A stretch of DNA of 64,000 nucleotides from Pegoplata infirma. Its lineage: Eukaryota; Arthropoda; Insecta; Diptera; Anthomyiidae. Positions 1 through 10,758 of the stretch are shown piece after piece. Under the pieces are notes generated by a model. The model worked only from the letters and a program-made list of their open reading frames with translations. It did not search any database and was not told the DNA's origin. The stretch lies in contig OY992536.1 of NCBI GenBank assembly GCA_963921195.1, positions 174,600,995 through 174,664,994 of the forward strand, read 5' to 3'. The translations under genes and the position numbers were made by a program. Every line of letters begins with the position of its first letter. Position 1 is the stretch's first letter.

Positions 1-597
1 CTGTCACTTATGTCGAGTCTGTATTAGTCTGTGCTATTATAATGGGCCTGATTCCAAATCTGCCATTTAAATATTTGTAGAACATTTCGCACTTGCGCTT
101 TTTACGGCTCTACTGTTACATATTAGGTGTGTTCCAGAACGTTACCGCGGGTGCCCGCGGGTACCCAAACCAGCCCGAAAAGCGTTCCCGTACGCAAAAA
201 TTGGGTAAATGAGAGAGTTTTTGGGAGAATAAATTACTTTCTCATTTTACCGAACTTACCCGCACTTTTTTTCGGGTAAATTGGTAACAGTCAGATGTAA
301 AAAAACAGCTGATTTTTTTTTGTGAAGCTAAATTGGAAATTTAAATAAAATAAAGAACTAAACCAAGGAAATGTGTTTTTTCAATACAAAAAAAGATAAT
401 TTGTTATTAAAATAAACTTTTACAATTTGTTTTCTTGTTTAAAGTAATTTTTCTTACGAAAATATTTTAGCGTTATTGGTTTGCTTACATTTTCTATTAT
501 TTTGGACTTGAAATGTGGTTTTTAGCGTTAATGCACATTTTTTGATTTTTTTTTGGCTATGCATTGCATGGTAATGCATTACATAACCGTTATCATT
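1..597. other. Non-coding AT-rich start of window
   Basis: No gene is seen. The only structured part is a GC-rich inverted repeat near 145-160 (CCGCGGG, TG, CCCGCGG) in otherwise AT-rich DNA. TACCC and GGGTA motifs recur between 140 and 290, which suggests the edge of an unclassified repeat. Confidence 0.5.
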
Positions 598-835
598 TTA
601 AGGTTTTGATGGGATATCAAGTATGTTTTCAAATACAACGTTAGGCCATCGATTTGTTGTGGGTTTTGTGCTGTAGGAACCAACCATTTGATCAACAATA
701 TCCACGCCACCTAAATGAGATGAATTATTAGAAATTATAGGAGAACACAAAACTAACATACCTTTCGTTGAATTGTAATACAAAACAATCTCTAAAGTAA
801 AGAAAATGAAAGAAGGGAATCCCTCAACAAATTTT
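598..835 (-). pseudogene. piggyBac-type transposase fragment
   Basis: The minus-strand reading contains YYNSTKG, then GGVDIVDQMVGSYSTKPTTN, then RWPNVVFENILDI. This is the characteristic C-terminal half of the DDE domain of piggyBac transposases (family pattern YYN.TKGGVD..DQM...Y...R.T.RWP...F.N.LDI). About 16 residues (MLVLCSPIISNNSSH region) sit between STKG and GGVD, where the family normally runs STKGGVD. Those residues resemble the VL.LSS stretch that usually lies upstream, so the copy looks rearranged. The open frame ends just after LDI and no complete transposase is nearby. The conserved domain makes the family call firm. The fragment is non-functional. Confidence 0.8.
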
Positions 836-853
836 TACATTAGCTGTGTTGAG

Positions 854-1393
854 TAGAGGAACGTGCTGGTCACGTGATTTGCGTGGTTCACGTGATTTGC
901 GTGGTTCACGTGAATCACGCGTGACTCACGATCGAGCGAAAGTCTAGTTAATTACGAGAATCATGCTTGAGTGAGTGTGATTTCAAAACTTTTATGTGTG
1001 AGTGATTAGAAAGCTAGCCCAATTTTTGCGTGAGTGCCATTTTTCTTGCGTGATTCAATATAATTCTTTTGTATTGCTTTCAGTTTTATTTATAGTTTTA
1101 GTTTTTTTTTTCGTTTTGCAATCAGTTAAAAATCAAATTAACGGTCTGCTAATATATGAATTTTTTTTTTTAATTTCCTTAAAATTGTGTATTTGTAAGT
1201 GAATATTGCGTGAATAGGGGTGAGCGTAATTATGAATCACGTGAGTCACGCATGAGCGTAACTTATTTTAGTTTAACTGACGTGAGAAGTAAGTGAGCGT
1301 GAGTAAAGAATAAACTCGAGTGAGTGATTCATGAGCGATTATAATATTTCTTGCGTGAGCGTGAGCCAAAATTCACTCACGCACCCATCTCTA
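854..1393. mobile_element. hAT-like MITE rich in CACGTG/GTGAG
   Basis: The element starts TAGAGGAACGTG and ends CACGCACCCATCTCTA, an imperfect TIR. The flanks GTGTTGAG (846-853) and ACGTTGAG (1394-1401) match at 6 of 8 bases, consistent with a decayed 8-bp hAT duplication. Inside, a unit of about 18 bp (CACGTGATTTGCGTGGTT) repeats near 872-910, and GTGAGCG/TCACGTG motifs continue to the right end. Similar GTGAG-rich stretches next to CCATCTCTA occur near 25650-25750 and 35034-35105, inside two copies of another MITE, and a GTGAG-rich patch lies near 43100-43200. The 66-residue ORF at 1002-1202 is an accident of composition. Confidence 0.55.
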
Positions 1394-2178
1394 ACGTTGA
1401 GTTAAGCTTTAAATAAGTCTTTAGGTAGAAATGATCCAAAATATATACAAATATAATATTAAATTGTTATTTTGTTTGAATATTGAAGTATGGACCAAAT
1501 GGTCCACTAACCTAACATTCGTAAGTTTTTTCTAACCTAACAGCAGGGTTAAAACCTTTTTACATTTAGGTTACATATTGTTTCTAAGAACGGTTTTTAT
1601 AGGAAAAAATACCTCAGAATCTAAGAATTTATCAGACATTTTTCACAAAAAAATTGACAGATTTAAAGACATTTTTGCTATAGAAAGTTTCAAAGATTTT
1701 GAAAAATTTTTTGTATAAAATATTTTCAGAATATTTTCTATAGCAAAGTTCTCAAATTCTAAAAATTTTTTTTTATAAAAATGTTCTCAGATTCTGAGAT
1801 GTGTCAAGTTTTGCAGTTTAAAAATAGAGTCTGAGTCATTCTTCTCAAAAAAAATTTACAAATTCTGAGGCATTTTTTATGTTGTTAGTACACATAGAAA
1901 AATGCAGTAATTTCTAGAATTTTCTTTGAACAGGGGGGGGGTAGTCCTAGAAAATAGTATTATTATATTGTGATAAAAAAAAAATTTCGAGTTGGGCCCC
2001 CCCCTTTTCAAATTCCTGGATACGTCGCTGAGTTTATGCATGCTGTGTAGAAAATATACAGTCAAGGGATTATATAGTCCCACACTTGTGCATCTCAGCT
2101 GGAATTATAGGGCCTGAAGCTTTTAATTGCACAGATTAATGTTGGCATATCTATTATTTCCACAGCAATTCTAGATGA
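1394..2178. other. Non-coding; degenerate AGATTCTGAG minisatellite
   Basis: No gene is seen. Between about 1600 and 1880 there are decayed units of a TTCTCAGATTCTGAGA...TTTTTCTATAGAAA repeat that is much better preserved at 28800-29830 and also visible near 46195-46340. A G9 run (1933-1941) and a C8 run (1997-2004) face each other about 55 bp apart. Confidence 0.5.
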
Positions 2179-2202
2179 TTGGGAGTCAGAGCGTTCCAAA
2201 GC

Positions 2203-2352
2203 ATGAAACGGCGTCAAGGAATTGTCCGGACAATGCATGTCAAGAGGGACCCTCACGCCCTAATAGAGGTAGACCACACCATAGTAGGTTGCTTCAGGTA
2301 TACCAGGGTGCAAGACTGGATGCCTCAGAAAAGTGTTCTAGGTTTCCATTAA
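2203..2352 (+). CDS. Unidentified short ORF, possible relict exon
   Basis: The frame starts MKRRQGIVRTMHVKRDPHAL and ends QKSVLGFH before TAA at 2350; it is open from 2179 and gives 49 residues from the methionine. The composition is unusual for the window: more GC, mixed charge, few low-complexity runs. A polypyrimidine tract ending in CACAG lies at 2155-2165, but a stop at 2176 in this frame separates it from the ORF. I do not recognise the family. It could be a decayed exon of a transposon or a host gene. Downstream (2353-2868) nothing else is supported apart from an ACACTCAAAATAAT-like motif near 2705. Confidence 0.2.
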   Translation: MKRRQGIVRTMHVKRDPHALIEVDHTIVGCFRYTRVQDWMPQKSVLGFH

Positions 2353-2868
2353 TCACATTTCGCAATTCTTCTAATCATCTTTTTATAACTTTTAAGTTTC
2401 AGCCTTTATGCAGACCAGTCGTCGTATACTTTTGAAAATTTTGCCATATTAAAGATCTTTCTGCAGGAATCTCTGCTAGTTTGCAAAACATCCAGCGACC
2501 TATTAAAAACACTTGTTATGTGATCAACCACGCAGTCAATTTTCGACGAACAACCCTCCGTACATTTCAACTTAATCCCAGGGGTCCTCAATCCGCAAAT
2601 CCTACCACCCTTCATCCAGCTCTTGGATAAAAACCAATTCAATCGTAGTCGGGTGCAGAAAAAGTGCAAATGAGATTGCGTAACAGTGATTAAGGTTTAT
2701 TTGTACACTCAAAATAATTCTACAGTAAAAGTTTTAGTAAGTGATTTTGTACCCAAATCTACTAATAAGTTACCAATTTTAATATCTTCAAAGTAATAAA
2801 AATAGTAATTTTTACTGGTTTTGAATAATATTAGTAAAAAATTTAAGTATTGGTTAACAGTTCCTGCA

Positions 2869-4137
2869 CTAGGTCCTTTTGGAATAAAATATTAGTTCGT
2901 TAGTTAATTTTTTAGTATTGAATACCCACGTTTTATTTTTGGGTGAAAGAACCGCAATATCTTGTATTTTCTGTAACATTCCTTCTACCACCTTGGGCTC
3001 ATCCTCCGTATTCTCATGGAGGCCGCATTCGTCCCCAAATTCGGTTTCGAATACTCCAAATATATGTCCCATCTAGGGTTGCCAGATACTAGAAGTCAAA
3101 TAACTGGACAATGGAAAATTTTCAGCTGGATTTTAAAAAAGTAACTGGACCCATACATATTATTTTTTTTAAAAATTTGAAAAAAAAAAATCAACCGATT
3201 TTCATATTTGAGATACATATTCTTAATTTTGACTAAATGACCGTCTCTATTTGCCACGGCAAAATGTGTCTTTTTAAGCATTTCTATTACTTTTCCGACC
3301 ATCTCGAAATGCTGATGTTTAGCTTCTCATTGGACTGAGGATGGTTAAAGTATATTTTTTTTAAATCACCCTATAAAAATGAGTTCAAAGTGGTCAAATC
3401 TGGAAATCAAGAAGGACAGTTAAAATTTCCCGGACGTGCGAAGTAAAAAAAGGGGACAACAATTGACCTTCATTTGCAGATTAGATCCATCCAGACATAT
3501 TTTTGTGGCGTTATTTTGAAAGGCAAATGTAAGCCAAGAGTCCTTAAATCATCGACGAGCGAAACCAACTCTAGAGTCTAGACTGGCCGAGATGCTCGAA
3601 AAAGTTGTAAAAAAAATTAGCGAAAATGCAGCAAAAAGAGCACATTTTCCGTATCCAAAAGAGGCATTTATATTATATTTATGATTAATGTTTTATTCAA
3701 AACGTAGTCCCAAAAAATTGTAAAAAATATTAAAAAAAAACGTAATTGTTAAAATTATGAAAATCCTTTTTCAACTGGACAAATTATATTTTAACTGGAA
3801 ACTGGACCAGACCTCAAATAACTGGAAAATCCAGGCCATTCCAGGCCGTCTGGCAACCCTAGTCCCATCTGCTCTGAACTGGTGGCGACAAAACTCTCCT
3901 CAGTCTTTAATGTATGGATTTCTACTTGAATGTCACCCACTGTGAAATTAGCTTTAACCCCCGTGCTATCACAGAGGTCTCATTCATTACCAGATTCGGT
4001 TTCGAATATGTCAGATGCATCTCCCATTAGCGTAGAATCGGTGGCTTCAGCACTATCCACATTCGTTATTGTATGGGTGCTAACCTGGTTATCAACCTCT
4101 ACTGTATTCTCCTCCTCTTGGTCCTTGTAAAGATCGA
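2869..4137 (-). pseudogene. Unidentified acidic ORF split by a hAT MITE
   Basis: Two minus-strand segments, 3862-4137 and 2869-3073, read as one frame across the MITE at 3074-3861 once one copy of the 8-bp duplication is set aside. The upstream segment begins FDLYKDQEEENTVEVDNQV and ends SSEQMG; the downstream segment continues HIFGVFETEFGDECGLHENT and ends LIFYSKRT before a stop. The frame carries one internal TGA, directly after FETESGNE. An internal duplication is visible: MGDASDIFETESGNE resembles MGHIFGVFETEFGDE. The product is acidic with no recognised domain. It may be the 3' exon of a host gene or part of another transposon. Frame continuity across an insertion is better evidence of past coding than the length alone. 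Confidence 0.45.
3074..3861. mobile_element. Non-autonomous hAT element (788 bp)
   Basis: Terminal inverted repeats are perfect for 13 bp: TAGGGTTGCCAGA at the left and its complement TCTGGCAACCCTA at the right. The 8-bp target duplication GTCCCATC lies at 3066-3073 and 3862-3869. An 8-bp duplication plus a TAGGG-type TIR is the hAT signature. Subterminal motifs AACTGGACAATGGAAAATTT (left) and TAACTGGAAAATCCAGG (right) are also partly inverted. No transposase frame is present, so it is a MITE mobilised in trans. It interrupts a minus-strand ORF. Confidence 0.88.
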
Positions 4138-4166
4138 ATTTTTTCAAAAAAAAAGACAAATCTTAT

Positions 4167-4196
4167 ATCACTCCGGTTTAAAATCCGGAGTGATAC
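4167..4196. repeat. Short perfect hairpin
   Basis: TATCACTCCGG and CCGGAGTGATA form an 11-bp perfect stem around an 8-nt AT loop, close to the end of the unidentified ORF. Function unknown. Confidence 0.6.
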
Positions 4197-4365
4197 CCGA
4201 ACGAAATTTACTGCACTGAAAAAAAAAACCTTGTTAAATGACAAGAAAAGTTTGTAACTTTTTTTGTTTGCTACCTCCTATTTGACAAGAATTTCTTGTT
4301 ACTTTACAAGCTTTTTACCAATGATTTTGTAATTTGACAAGCTTTTTACCAATAAAATTGTAAAT

Positions 4366-5804
4366 TTACTCAAACTTCTTTTACTCATAACTTCTTCAAT
4401 AATGCAAATTTTTTTCTTCAAAATTTTTGTTTTTTTACGTACTTTTGAAAAAAAAATTCATAAAAATTCTTAAAAGTGATCTAGTATGCGATTTTTAAGT
4501 TTTGAATTTTAAATCTCATTTTTGAAAATGTATGTACCGTTTGATTTTTTTAAATTTTATTGTGTAAAACTCCTATCGATTCTAAAATTTTTTCCACAGT
4601 AGGATCGTGGATAACGATTATCTATTTTTTTAAATTTTTTGAAACAATTTTATTGTAGTTTTCCAATCTTAAAATCATTTCTACTGCTCCAATGGTGCGT
4701 CATAGAGGGGTCATTTCCTAGACCGATCCCCATTAATTTTTACGTCTTAACATTTCTTCGGAACAAACTAATACCCTATCTAAGGGGGCTCCCACACAAA
4801 ATGTCAAATTTTAAAATTTGCTCCAACCGCTCTAACTGCTTTACGAGTGCCCTTAGATCAATAAAATGTATGGCCGACCCACAATATTTTTTTAGTCCAA
4901 AAATTTTTTCAGAACATATTTTTTTTTATTTTTGTATTTTTTTTTTTTTGTATTTTTGTAAATTTGTTTTATTTAATCAGCTTCTACCGGTCCAATGGTG
5001 CGTCCGAGATGGGTCATTAGTGAGACCGACCCCCATTTATTTTTACCCTCCAACATTTTTGTAAAACATACCTACGCCGTATCTTCACTTCCTAAGTGGG
5101 CTTCCATTCAAAATTACATTTTTATAAAATTTGTTACAACTGTATTTTGTATGGGATCCTGCTTGGGGAGTGGATATAGGGGGTAAATTAGTTTTACAAA
5201 AATGTTGGAGGGTCAGAATATTTGGGGGTCGGACCGCCTTAACAGTTTAAGATAGAGGGTAGGTGTGTTCAGAGAAAATGACTTAAAAAATATTGTGGGT
5301 TGGTCATACATTTTGTTGCTTTAAGGGCACTATTATGGCAGTTAGATCGGTTAAAAAATATCGTTTTGTGTGGGAGCCCCCTTAGAAATTGGAGATAGGG
5401 TATTAGTTTGTTCCAAAGAAATGTTAAGACATAAAAATTAATGGGGGTAGGTCTTATAAATGACCCCTCTATGATGCACCATTGGAGCAGTAGAAATGAT
5501 TTTAAGATTGGAAAATTATAATAAATTTTTTTCAAAAAATTTAAAAAAATAGTAATAATTGTTATCCCACGATCCTACTGGGCAAAAAATTTGTAGAATC
5601 GATAGAAGTTTTACACAAAAAAATCAAAGAGTACATACATTTTCAAAAATGAGATTTAAAATTTAAAACTTAAAAATCGCATACTTGAGCACTTTTAAGA
5701 ATTTATCTAGATTTTTTTTTAAAGTGTTTTGAAAAAAAAAAAAAAAAAAAATTGCAGTTTGAACAATTATTGAAGAAGTTATGAATAAAAGAAGTTTGAG
5801 TAAA
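4366..5804. mobile_element. Foldback-type element with ~0.5 kb arms
   Basis: The left arm (4366 to about 4915) and right arm (about 5265-5804) are inverted copies. TTTACTCAAACTTC at the left edge matches GAAGTTTGAGTAAA at the right edge. Inner blocks such as CTACTGCTCCAATGGTGC / GCACCATTGGAGCAGTAG match almost perfectly. The same peptide therefore appears in ORFs on both strands (PILKSFLLLQWC), which is an artefact of the inverted repeat and not a gene. The centre holds a diverged extra copy of the TCCAATGGTGCGTC block. No transposase is present. A related element lies at 55290-55930, sharing AAGGGGGCTCCCA and ATGACC...CC blocks. Confidence 0.75.
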
Positions 5805-6089
5805 GAAACAAACTACCAATTTTTAAAAATTCGATATCTTTTGAACGGGTCATCAAAAAATCTGAAAATTTACCACGAAGGAGTTTTCGAAGGCTACTAA
5901 AAACTGTCAACAAATTGGGAAAATCTAAAAAAAGAATTATTTAAAGTGTCCGATTTGACATGGAATGCCCCATATACTAAGATCATTGCTTAATTTAACA
6001 TAAGTTTGACGTTTGCAAAAATTAATTAACCTTCATCATTGATAATATTGTGATGATTTACCATCCATAAATTAAGAATATCCTAAATA
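5805..6089. other. Non-coding spacer with a GGAATGCCCCATA motif
   Basis: No gene. The stretch ends a unit reading TTTGACATGGAATGCCCCAT near 5955-5975. The same terminus, TGGAATGCCCCA before TA, recurs at 56708-56721, and its complement opens the element at 44178. This suggests the decayed right end of a TA-flanked element. Confidence 0.4.
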
Positions 6090-6172
6090 TGATATTTCGA
6101 TTTGTTTCAAACAGTTTGACAAACTTATATGTATATCCTCCATCACCAAGTGAAGGGTATAATGTATAAACA
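6090..6172 (+). mobile_element. 3' remnant of a mini-me/DINE-1-like repeat
   Basis: The sequence matches only the terminal block of the larger mini-me copies in this window: a GATATTTCGAT motif, CAAACAGTTTGACAAACTTA, then the terminal hairpin CCTCCATCACCAAGTGAAGG before GTATAA. The rest of the element is missing. Confidence 0.7.
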
Positions 6173-6878
6173 GAATGAAAAATTAAAAATGTTTTAATAA
6201 CCACAAACATTACGATGATCCAAATTCAGCATATCTTGCACAACATCTTTTAGTGCAACGAAAACAGAAACATTTCTCTTTAAATTTCCATCGTTTTTTT
6301 TTTTTGTTTTGTTTTGCTGTCGATGTACAACAACAACAACTGCTGCTCGTGCTAGTCATCAACGTTGAGTGATTACTTTGGTCTCAGGTTGCACCTTTCA
6401 AGATAATTAAAAATTCAAAAATAAAGTCAAATCTTAAGAGAAATTATGGGGAGAGGAAATTATACAAATTTAAGTAAAATTGTTTAAAGTCTTATTTGAC
6501 ATCAAAGAAACCAAATGACTGTAGTTTCCATCTATGATGTTAAAGGAAAGAAATTAGTCTTTAGCTGCAATTTATTAAAGATACATATATTTCAAAGAGT
6601 CTAATTTGTGTTTTTGTGTAGTCAAAAAAAAAAAAAAATTAAAAAAAGAACAATTGTGTCAAGGATTGGCATTTAAAAACAAATCAGTTCATTATAAAGG
6701 CTTATTGGGAGACACGGAGACACATTTGGCGAATGAATAATAAATACTCAAAAACTTTATGAATGTATGACATACACTGTATTTACATATCGAGACCTTA
6801 GAACAACAAGGTTCTATTTGCTTAAAGAAATAGGCACAGATAGAACCTTGTTGTCCCAAGGTCGCGATATATTAGTTA
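6173..6878. repeat. Non-coding; long hairpin at 6788-6869
   Basis: No gene. Arms of about 29 bp at 6788-6816 and 6840-6869 pair almost perfectly (GAACAACAAGGTTCTAT with ATAGAACCTTGTTGT at the core) around a loop of about 24 nt. A (CAA)n/CTG patch at 6328-6350 is simple sequence. Confidence 0.55.
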
Positions 6879-7660
6879 TTAGGGATGAGATTTCCATGCA
6901 AATGCATGTTTTTTGTCCATAGTTTAAAAACGATATCGACCAATTACACAGGTTCACAAAATTTTAACTTTTTCAATTTGCCTGACCTTTGATACCTGAT
7001 TTATATAGATTTTAGTGCGCTGATTCCGAATCTGTTATCCAATTTTTTCCATCAGCTCGCGCTTGCGAGCAAATCGCTGTTAAAGAGTCGAAAAAGTGCG
7101 TTTTTTACCAATTATGCTTGGCTATAATTTCCAAAAAAAAATTTAGTGCATCAGTTTTAAACACGAACTTAACTATATTGAATGCCAGGATTCCAAAACT
7201 GGTATTAGGTTTTTTCTGACAGCTTTAGTTTTCGAGTTATTAAAAAGGGCATAAATATTCAGGCAAAATTACAGAGGTCATAAATTTAAAAATTTTATTT
7301 TAGCGATATCTCAAAAACTAAAGATGACTCAACAAAAGTAAGAGCATTTTTGGAATCAGCATATCGAACATACCTAAATCCTAATTCACTTTTTGGATGC
7401 AAGACTAGTAGAGCTGACCAAAAAAAAAAAACGGTAGCCAGATTTGAAATCAGCGTACCCCTATTACCCAAAATTAGTTATCAGAACCCGGACAAAAAAA
7501 AGTGTTGCCCTGTGTTATCTTTTCGAATCAAAAAATTTGCGTTAACATGGCATCGATTTGTTTTTGCATATTTTGGTGGAAATGCATATATTTGCATATT
7601 TTGGTTTTAAATGCATATTTTGTGCATATTTCCAACTTTTAAGTGCATATTCTTGCATAT
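6879..7660 (+). mobile_element. GCATATTTTGG-rich repeat, copy 1 (interrupted)
   Basis: The copy starts TTAGGGATGAGATTTCC then ATGCAAATGCATG, runs to a GATATCGACCAATTA block, and after a 568-bp insertion continues with TATCTTTTCGAATC and tandem GCATATTTTGG / TGCATATTTT units. Copy 2 at 11484-11760 is uninterrupted, and an inverted partial copy lies at 31560-31720. The TAGGGATG terminus resembles hAT ends, but no paired TIR or target duplication was resolved. Confidence 0.6.
6947..7514. mobile_element. PIF/Harbinger-like MITE (568 bp, TSD TTA)
   Basis: Ends are CACAGG...CCTGTG, with the trinucleotide TTA duplicated at 6944-6946 and 7515-7517. The uninterrupted copy near 11545-11555 reads CAATTATCTTTT and provides the empty site, which fixes the boundary and the 3-bp duplication. 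TTA/TAA 3-bp duplications are typical of PIF/Harbinger elements. The TIR is short and no transposase is present, so the superfamily call rests mainly on the duplication. The 86-residue ORF at 7350-7610 spans the element boundary and is spurious. Confidence 0.7.
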
Positions 7661-10053
7661 TTTTTTTATATGTATTTTGGATCGCTAAACTCAAAAATTT
7701 CATTAAAACAACATTTCGCGAATACATTTTTGTTTAATGAATTTTTTAGCGTTTTTTTTGGAGGTATTTTGGCTATTTTGCTTATATCTTTAGTTCTGTT
7801 TATCTGATCTGCTCGCAATAAAAACCAAACTAAAGATAATCAAATTTCCAACACTCATAATTTTCTCGCCAGTTCATAGCTTTTTAGCGTTATTTGAAGG
7901 TATTTTTACTATTTTTCTTATATCTTGAGTTCCGTTTATCTGATCCTTCCGAAATAACAACCAAATTAAAGACAATAAAATTTCCAACAAATCCTTCATT
8001 CACTATTTTTATATCAGTTCATAACTTTACGCGCAATAGGCAAACTTATGACTAATATAAGTTTTTTGATTAACAAATCGTTAAAAAAAATTAAAGAAAT
8101 AGAAATCTTTGCAATTAATTAAGTTTTTTTATTTATCTGCAAAGCCTGAACATTTAGAAATAAAATAAAGTTGATTTGATGAAAATCAATAGGTTTACTT
8201 CGAAGTTATCACAAATTATATGAAAATACATGAGAAAAGCACTAAAGGTATTATATTGATATATAAAAAAAGTAAAAAATTAAGCTGTTTAAAAAAAAAA
8301 AGGAAAATCTTTAGGGTAGTTTCATCAAATTTTTCATAACTTTGGTATTTGCCATATATTTGAATGAAACCCTTTTATAATCGTTGTAAATGTTCAGGCT
8401 TTTAAGATAAATAAAAAAATTGCTAAGTTGTAACGATTTCTGTTTTTTAAATTTTTTTTTAAAATGAGCTTTGTTAATAAAAAAAAATTAGTTTTCCTTG
8501 TTTGTCTATTGCGCGTACAGTTATGAACTGATATAAAAATAATGAATGAAAAATTTGTTGGAAATTTTTAATCGTTGTAAATGTCCGGGCTTTTAAGATA
8601 AATAAAAAATTGGTAATTTGTAACGATTTTTGTTTGTTAAAAATTTTTAAAGATGAGCATTGTTTATAAAAAAAATTTAGTTTTCCTTGTTTGCCTATTG
8701 CGCGTAAAGTTATGAACTAATATAAAAATAATGAATGAAGGATTTGTTGGAAATTTGATTGTCTTTAATTTGGTTCTTATTGCGGAAAGATCAGATGAAT
8801 GGAACTCAAGATATAAGAAATATAGTCAAAATACCTCCAAATAACGCTAAAAAAATTATTTGCGTGTAAAGCTCTGAACTGATGAAAAAATGATGAATGT
8901 AGGATTTGTTGGAAATTTGATTATCTTTAGTTTGGTTTTTACTGCGAGAAGATCAGATAAACAGAACTTAAGATATAAGCAAAATAGCTAAAATACCTAA
9001 AAAAATGCTAAAAAATTCATTTAACAAAAATGCATTCGCGAAATGTTGTTTTAATGAAATTATTGAGTTTAGCGATCAAAAATACATATAAAAAAATTAT
9101 TCGCGGTTAGTGCGCAGAAATTGTTTTTCATTTGAGGGGCTCAAAGCACAAGGGGTTCAAGTGACTTTTTTAAAAAAATTGAGTTTACATATGGAATTAG
9201 TAGGTGAAGTTCACAGAAGTTTAGAGCACAAGAGCTCAATGTAAAATTCTTATTCGTTAGCGAGATATGGCGACAATTTTTAGCTCTTGTTACTAAAATA
9301 CCTGTTTTGCTTGGAGCACAAGGGGTATATGAGCACTTAAACCCCTTGTGCTCCAAGCAGTTATTAAAATTTAATTTTTTACGAGGACAAAGTGGTTGAA
9401 GTCCTAGAAGTTCGTGTATTAATAGTAATAAAATTTAGCAAGAACATCTTAGGTCGGTAACCAGCGGTCAAAATTTGAAAAAATGGCGTTTTTCAATCAA
9501 AATTCATGTCCAAATTTTTTCACCAAATCCGGCTCAAAAATTAGGAATTGTTGCGTACTTTATAGGAAAAATATAAAAAAATACAAAAAAAATGTTGGTC
9601 CACAGATGCTGATTTTTGAACATATAAATTATTTTTTTTTTTATCCAAATTGGTCTCAAAACTTTGAAAATGTAAAGCTTTTTATATATTAAAAAAATAT
9701 AAAAACACGATTTTAGTTCAAAAATGTTGATCAAAGATTTTGGTCTACAGATGCTAATCACCATTTTTAGACCAAAATCGTGTTTTTATATTTTATATAT
9801 ATTCAACATAAACTTCTCAACATTTTTCGACTTTTAAGACAAATTTTGTTAAAAAATATTTTTTATGTTTGAAATCGCTATTTTGGAATTTTTAAAATAT
9901 TTTTCTAATAAAGTACCCAAAACTTCCTTATTTTTGAGCCAGATTTGGTTTAATAATTCGGATACGCATTTTGGTCCAAAAATGTATTTTTTTTTAACTT
10001 TGACAGCTGGTTGTCGACTAAACTAAAGATGACCTTGCAAAAATTTTTCATAA

Positions 10054-10194
10054 ATTTTCCCACAATTAGCTACTCCGTGGCCATCGTTCGGCAGGTATTA
10101 CGGCACAAAATTCGAAAGTTTAGATTTGACAGGACGCCCTAATGAGGATGAAGATGAGCCCGATGATGTCAAGGAATCTGATTACAACGACTAA
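10054..10194 (+). pseudogene. Acidic C-terminal coding tail, copy 1
   Basis: The frame reads PQLATPWPSFGRYYGTKFES, followed by LDLTGRPNEDEDEPDDVKES and DYND before TAA at 10192. Forty-five residues are open after a stop at 10051. A second copy at 10618-10758 keeps the same frame and stop, with mostly conservative or point substitutions, so the segment was coding before it was duplicated. An acidic tail fits the end of a transposase of the enclosing element, but I do not recognise the family. Confidence 0.5.
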
Positions 10195-10425
10195 AAAATG
10201 CAACAAAGAACCATTGAAGATTTTCGTAATAAAATGTGGTTTTCCTTTTACGTATGACTACCGATTTTTCATATATTTAGAAATTTATAAAAAAAGTTAG
10301 AGCACAAGGGGTATAAGTGCGACTTACTTACTTCAAAGGCAATTTTTGGGTTCTTGCATTTGTAAAAGATGGTATTATTTTACTTGTTAGATAAAAATAT
10401 ATCTCAGGAACTCTATTAACTAAGA

Positions 10426-10500
10426 AATAATATTCTAGATATCATCTAATAATAATATACTAGATATCATCTAATAATAATATACTAGATATCATCTAAT
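10426..10500. repeat. Tandem repeat, 3 x 25 bp
   Basis: Three consecutive 25-bp units (AATAATATWCTAGATATCATCTAAT, given here as 5' AATAATAT and 3' ATCATCTAAT ends) are identical except for one T/A difference in the first. They directly precede the second copy of the duplicated coding segment. Confidence 0.9.
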
Positions 10501-10617
10501 TTTTGAGCCAGATTTGGTTAAATAACTCGGATATAACATTTTGTCAAAAAATGCCATTTTTTATAAACTTTGACCGCTAGTTGCCGGCTGAATATGACCT
10601 AGCAAAAATTTTGATAA

Positions 10618-10758
10618 ATTTTCCCACAATTAGCTACTCCATGGCCATCGTTCGGCAGGTATTATGATACGAAATTCGAAAGTTTAGATTTGACGGGATG
10701 CCCTAATGAAGATAAAGATGAGCCCAATGATGTCATGGAATCTGATTATGACGACTAA
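10618..10758 (+). pseudogene. Acidic C-terminal coding tail, copy 2
   Basis: The frame reads PQLATPWPSFGRYYDTKFES, then LDLTGCPNEDKDEPNDVMES and DYDD before TAA at 10756. It is a direct duplicate of 10054-10194 along with about 60 bp upstream (TGACC..GCAAAAATTTT). The duplication lies inside the same mobile element, so the element carries two ends of one gene and is not intact. Confidence 0.5.

Noticed and set aside
860..1390. Regulatory cluster of CACGTG E-boxes
   Set aside because: The motifs lie inside a MITE-like element and reflect its internal repeats. No gene is adjacent.
4639..5535. A protein family with LLQWCVIEGSF on both strands
   Set aside because: The similarity follows from the DNA inverted repeat of the foldback element. 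The frames are not independently conserved.
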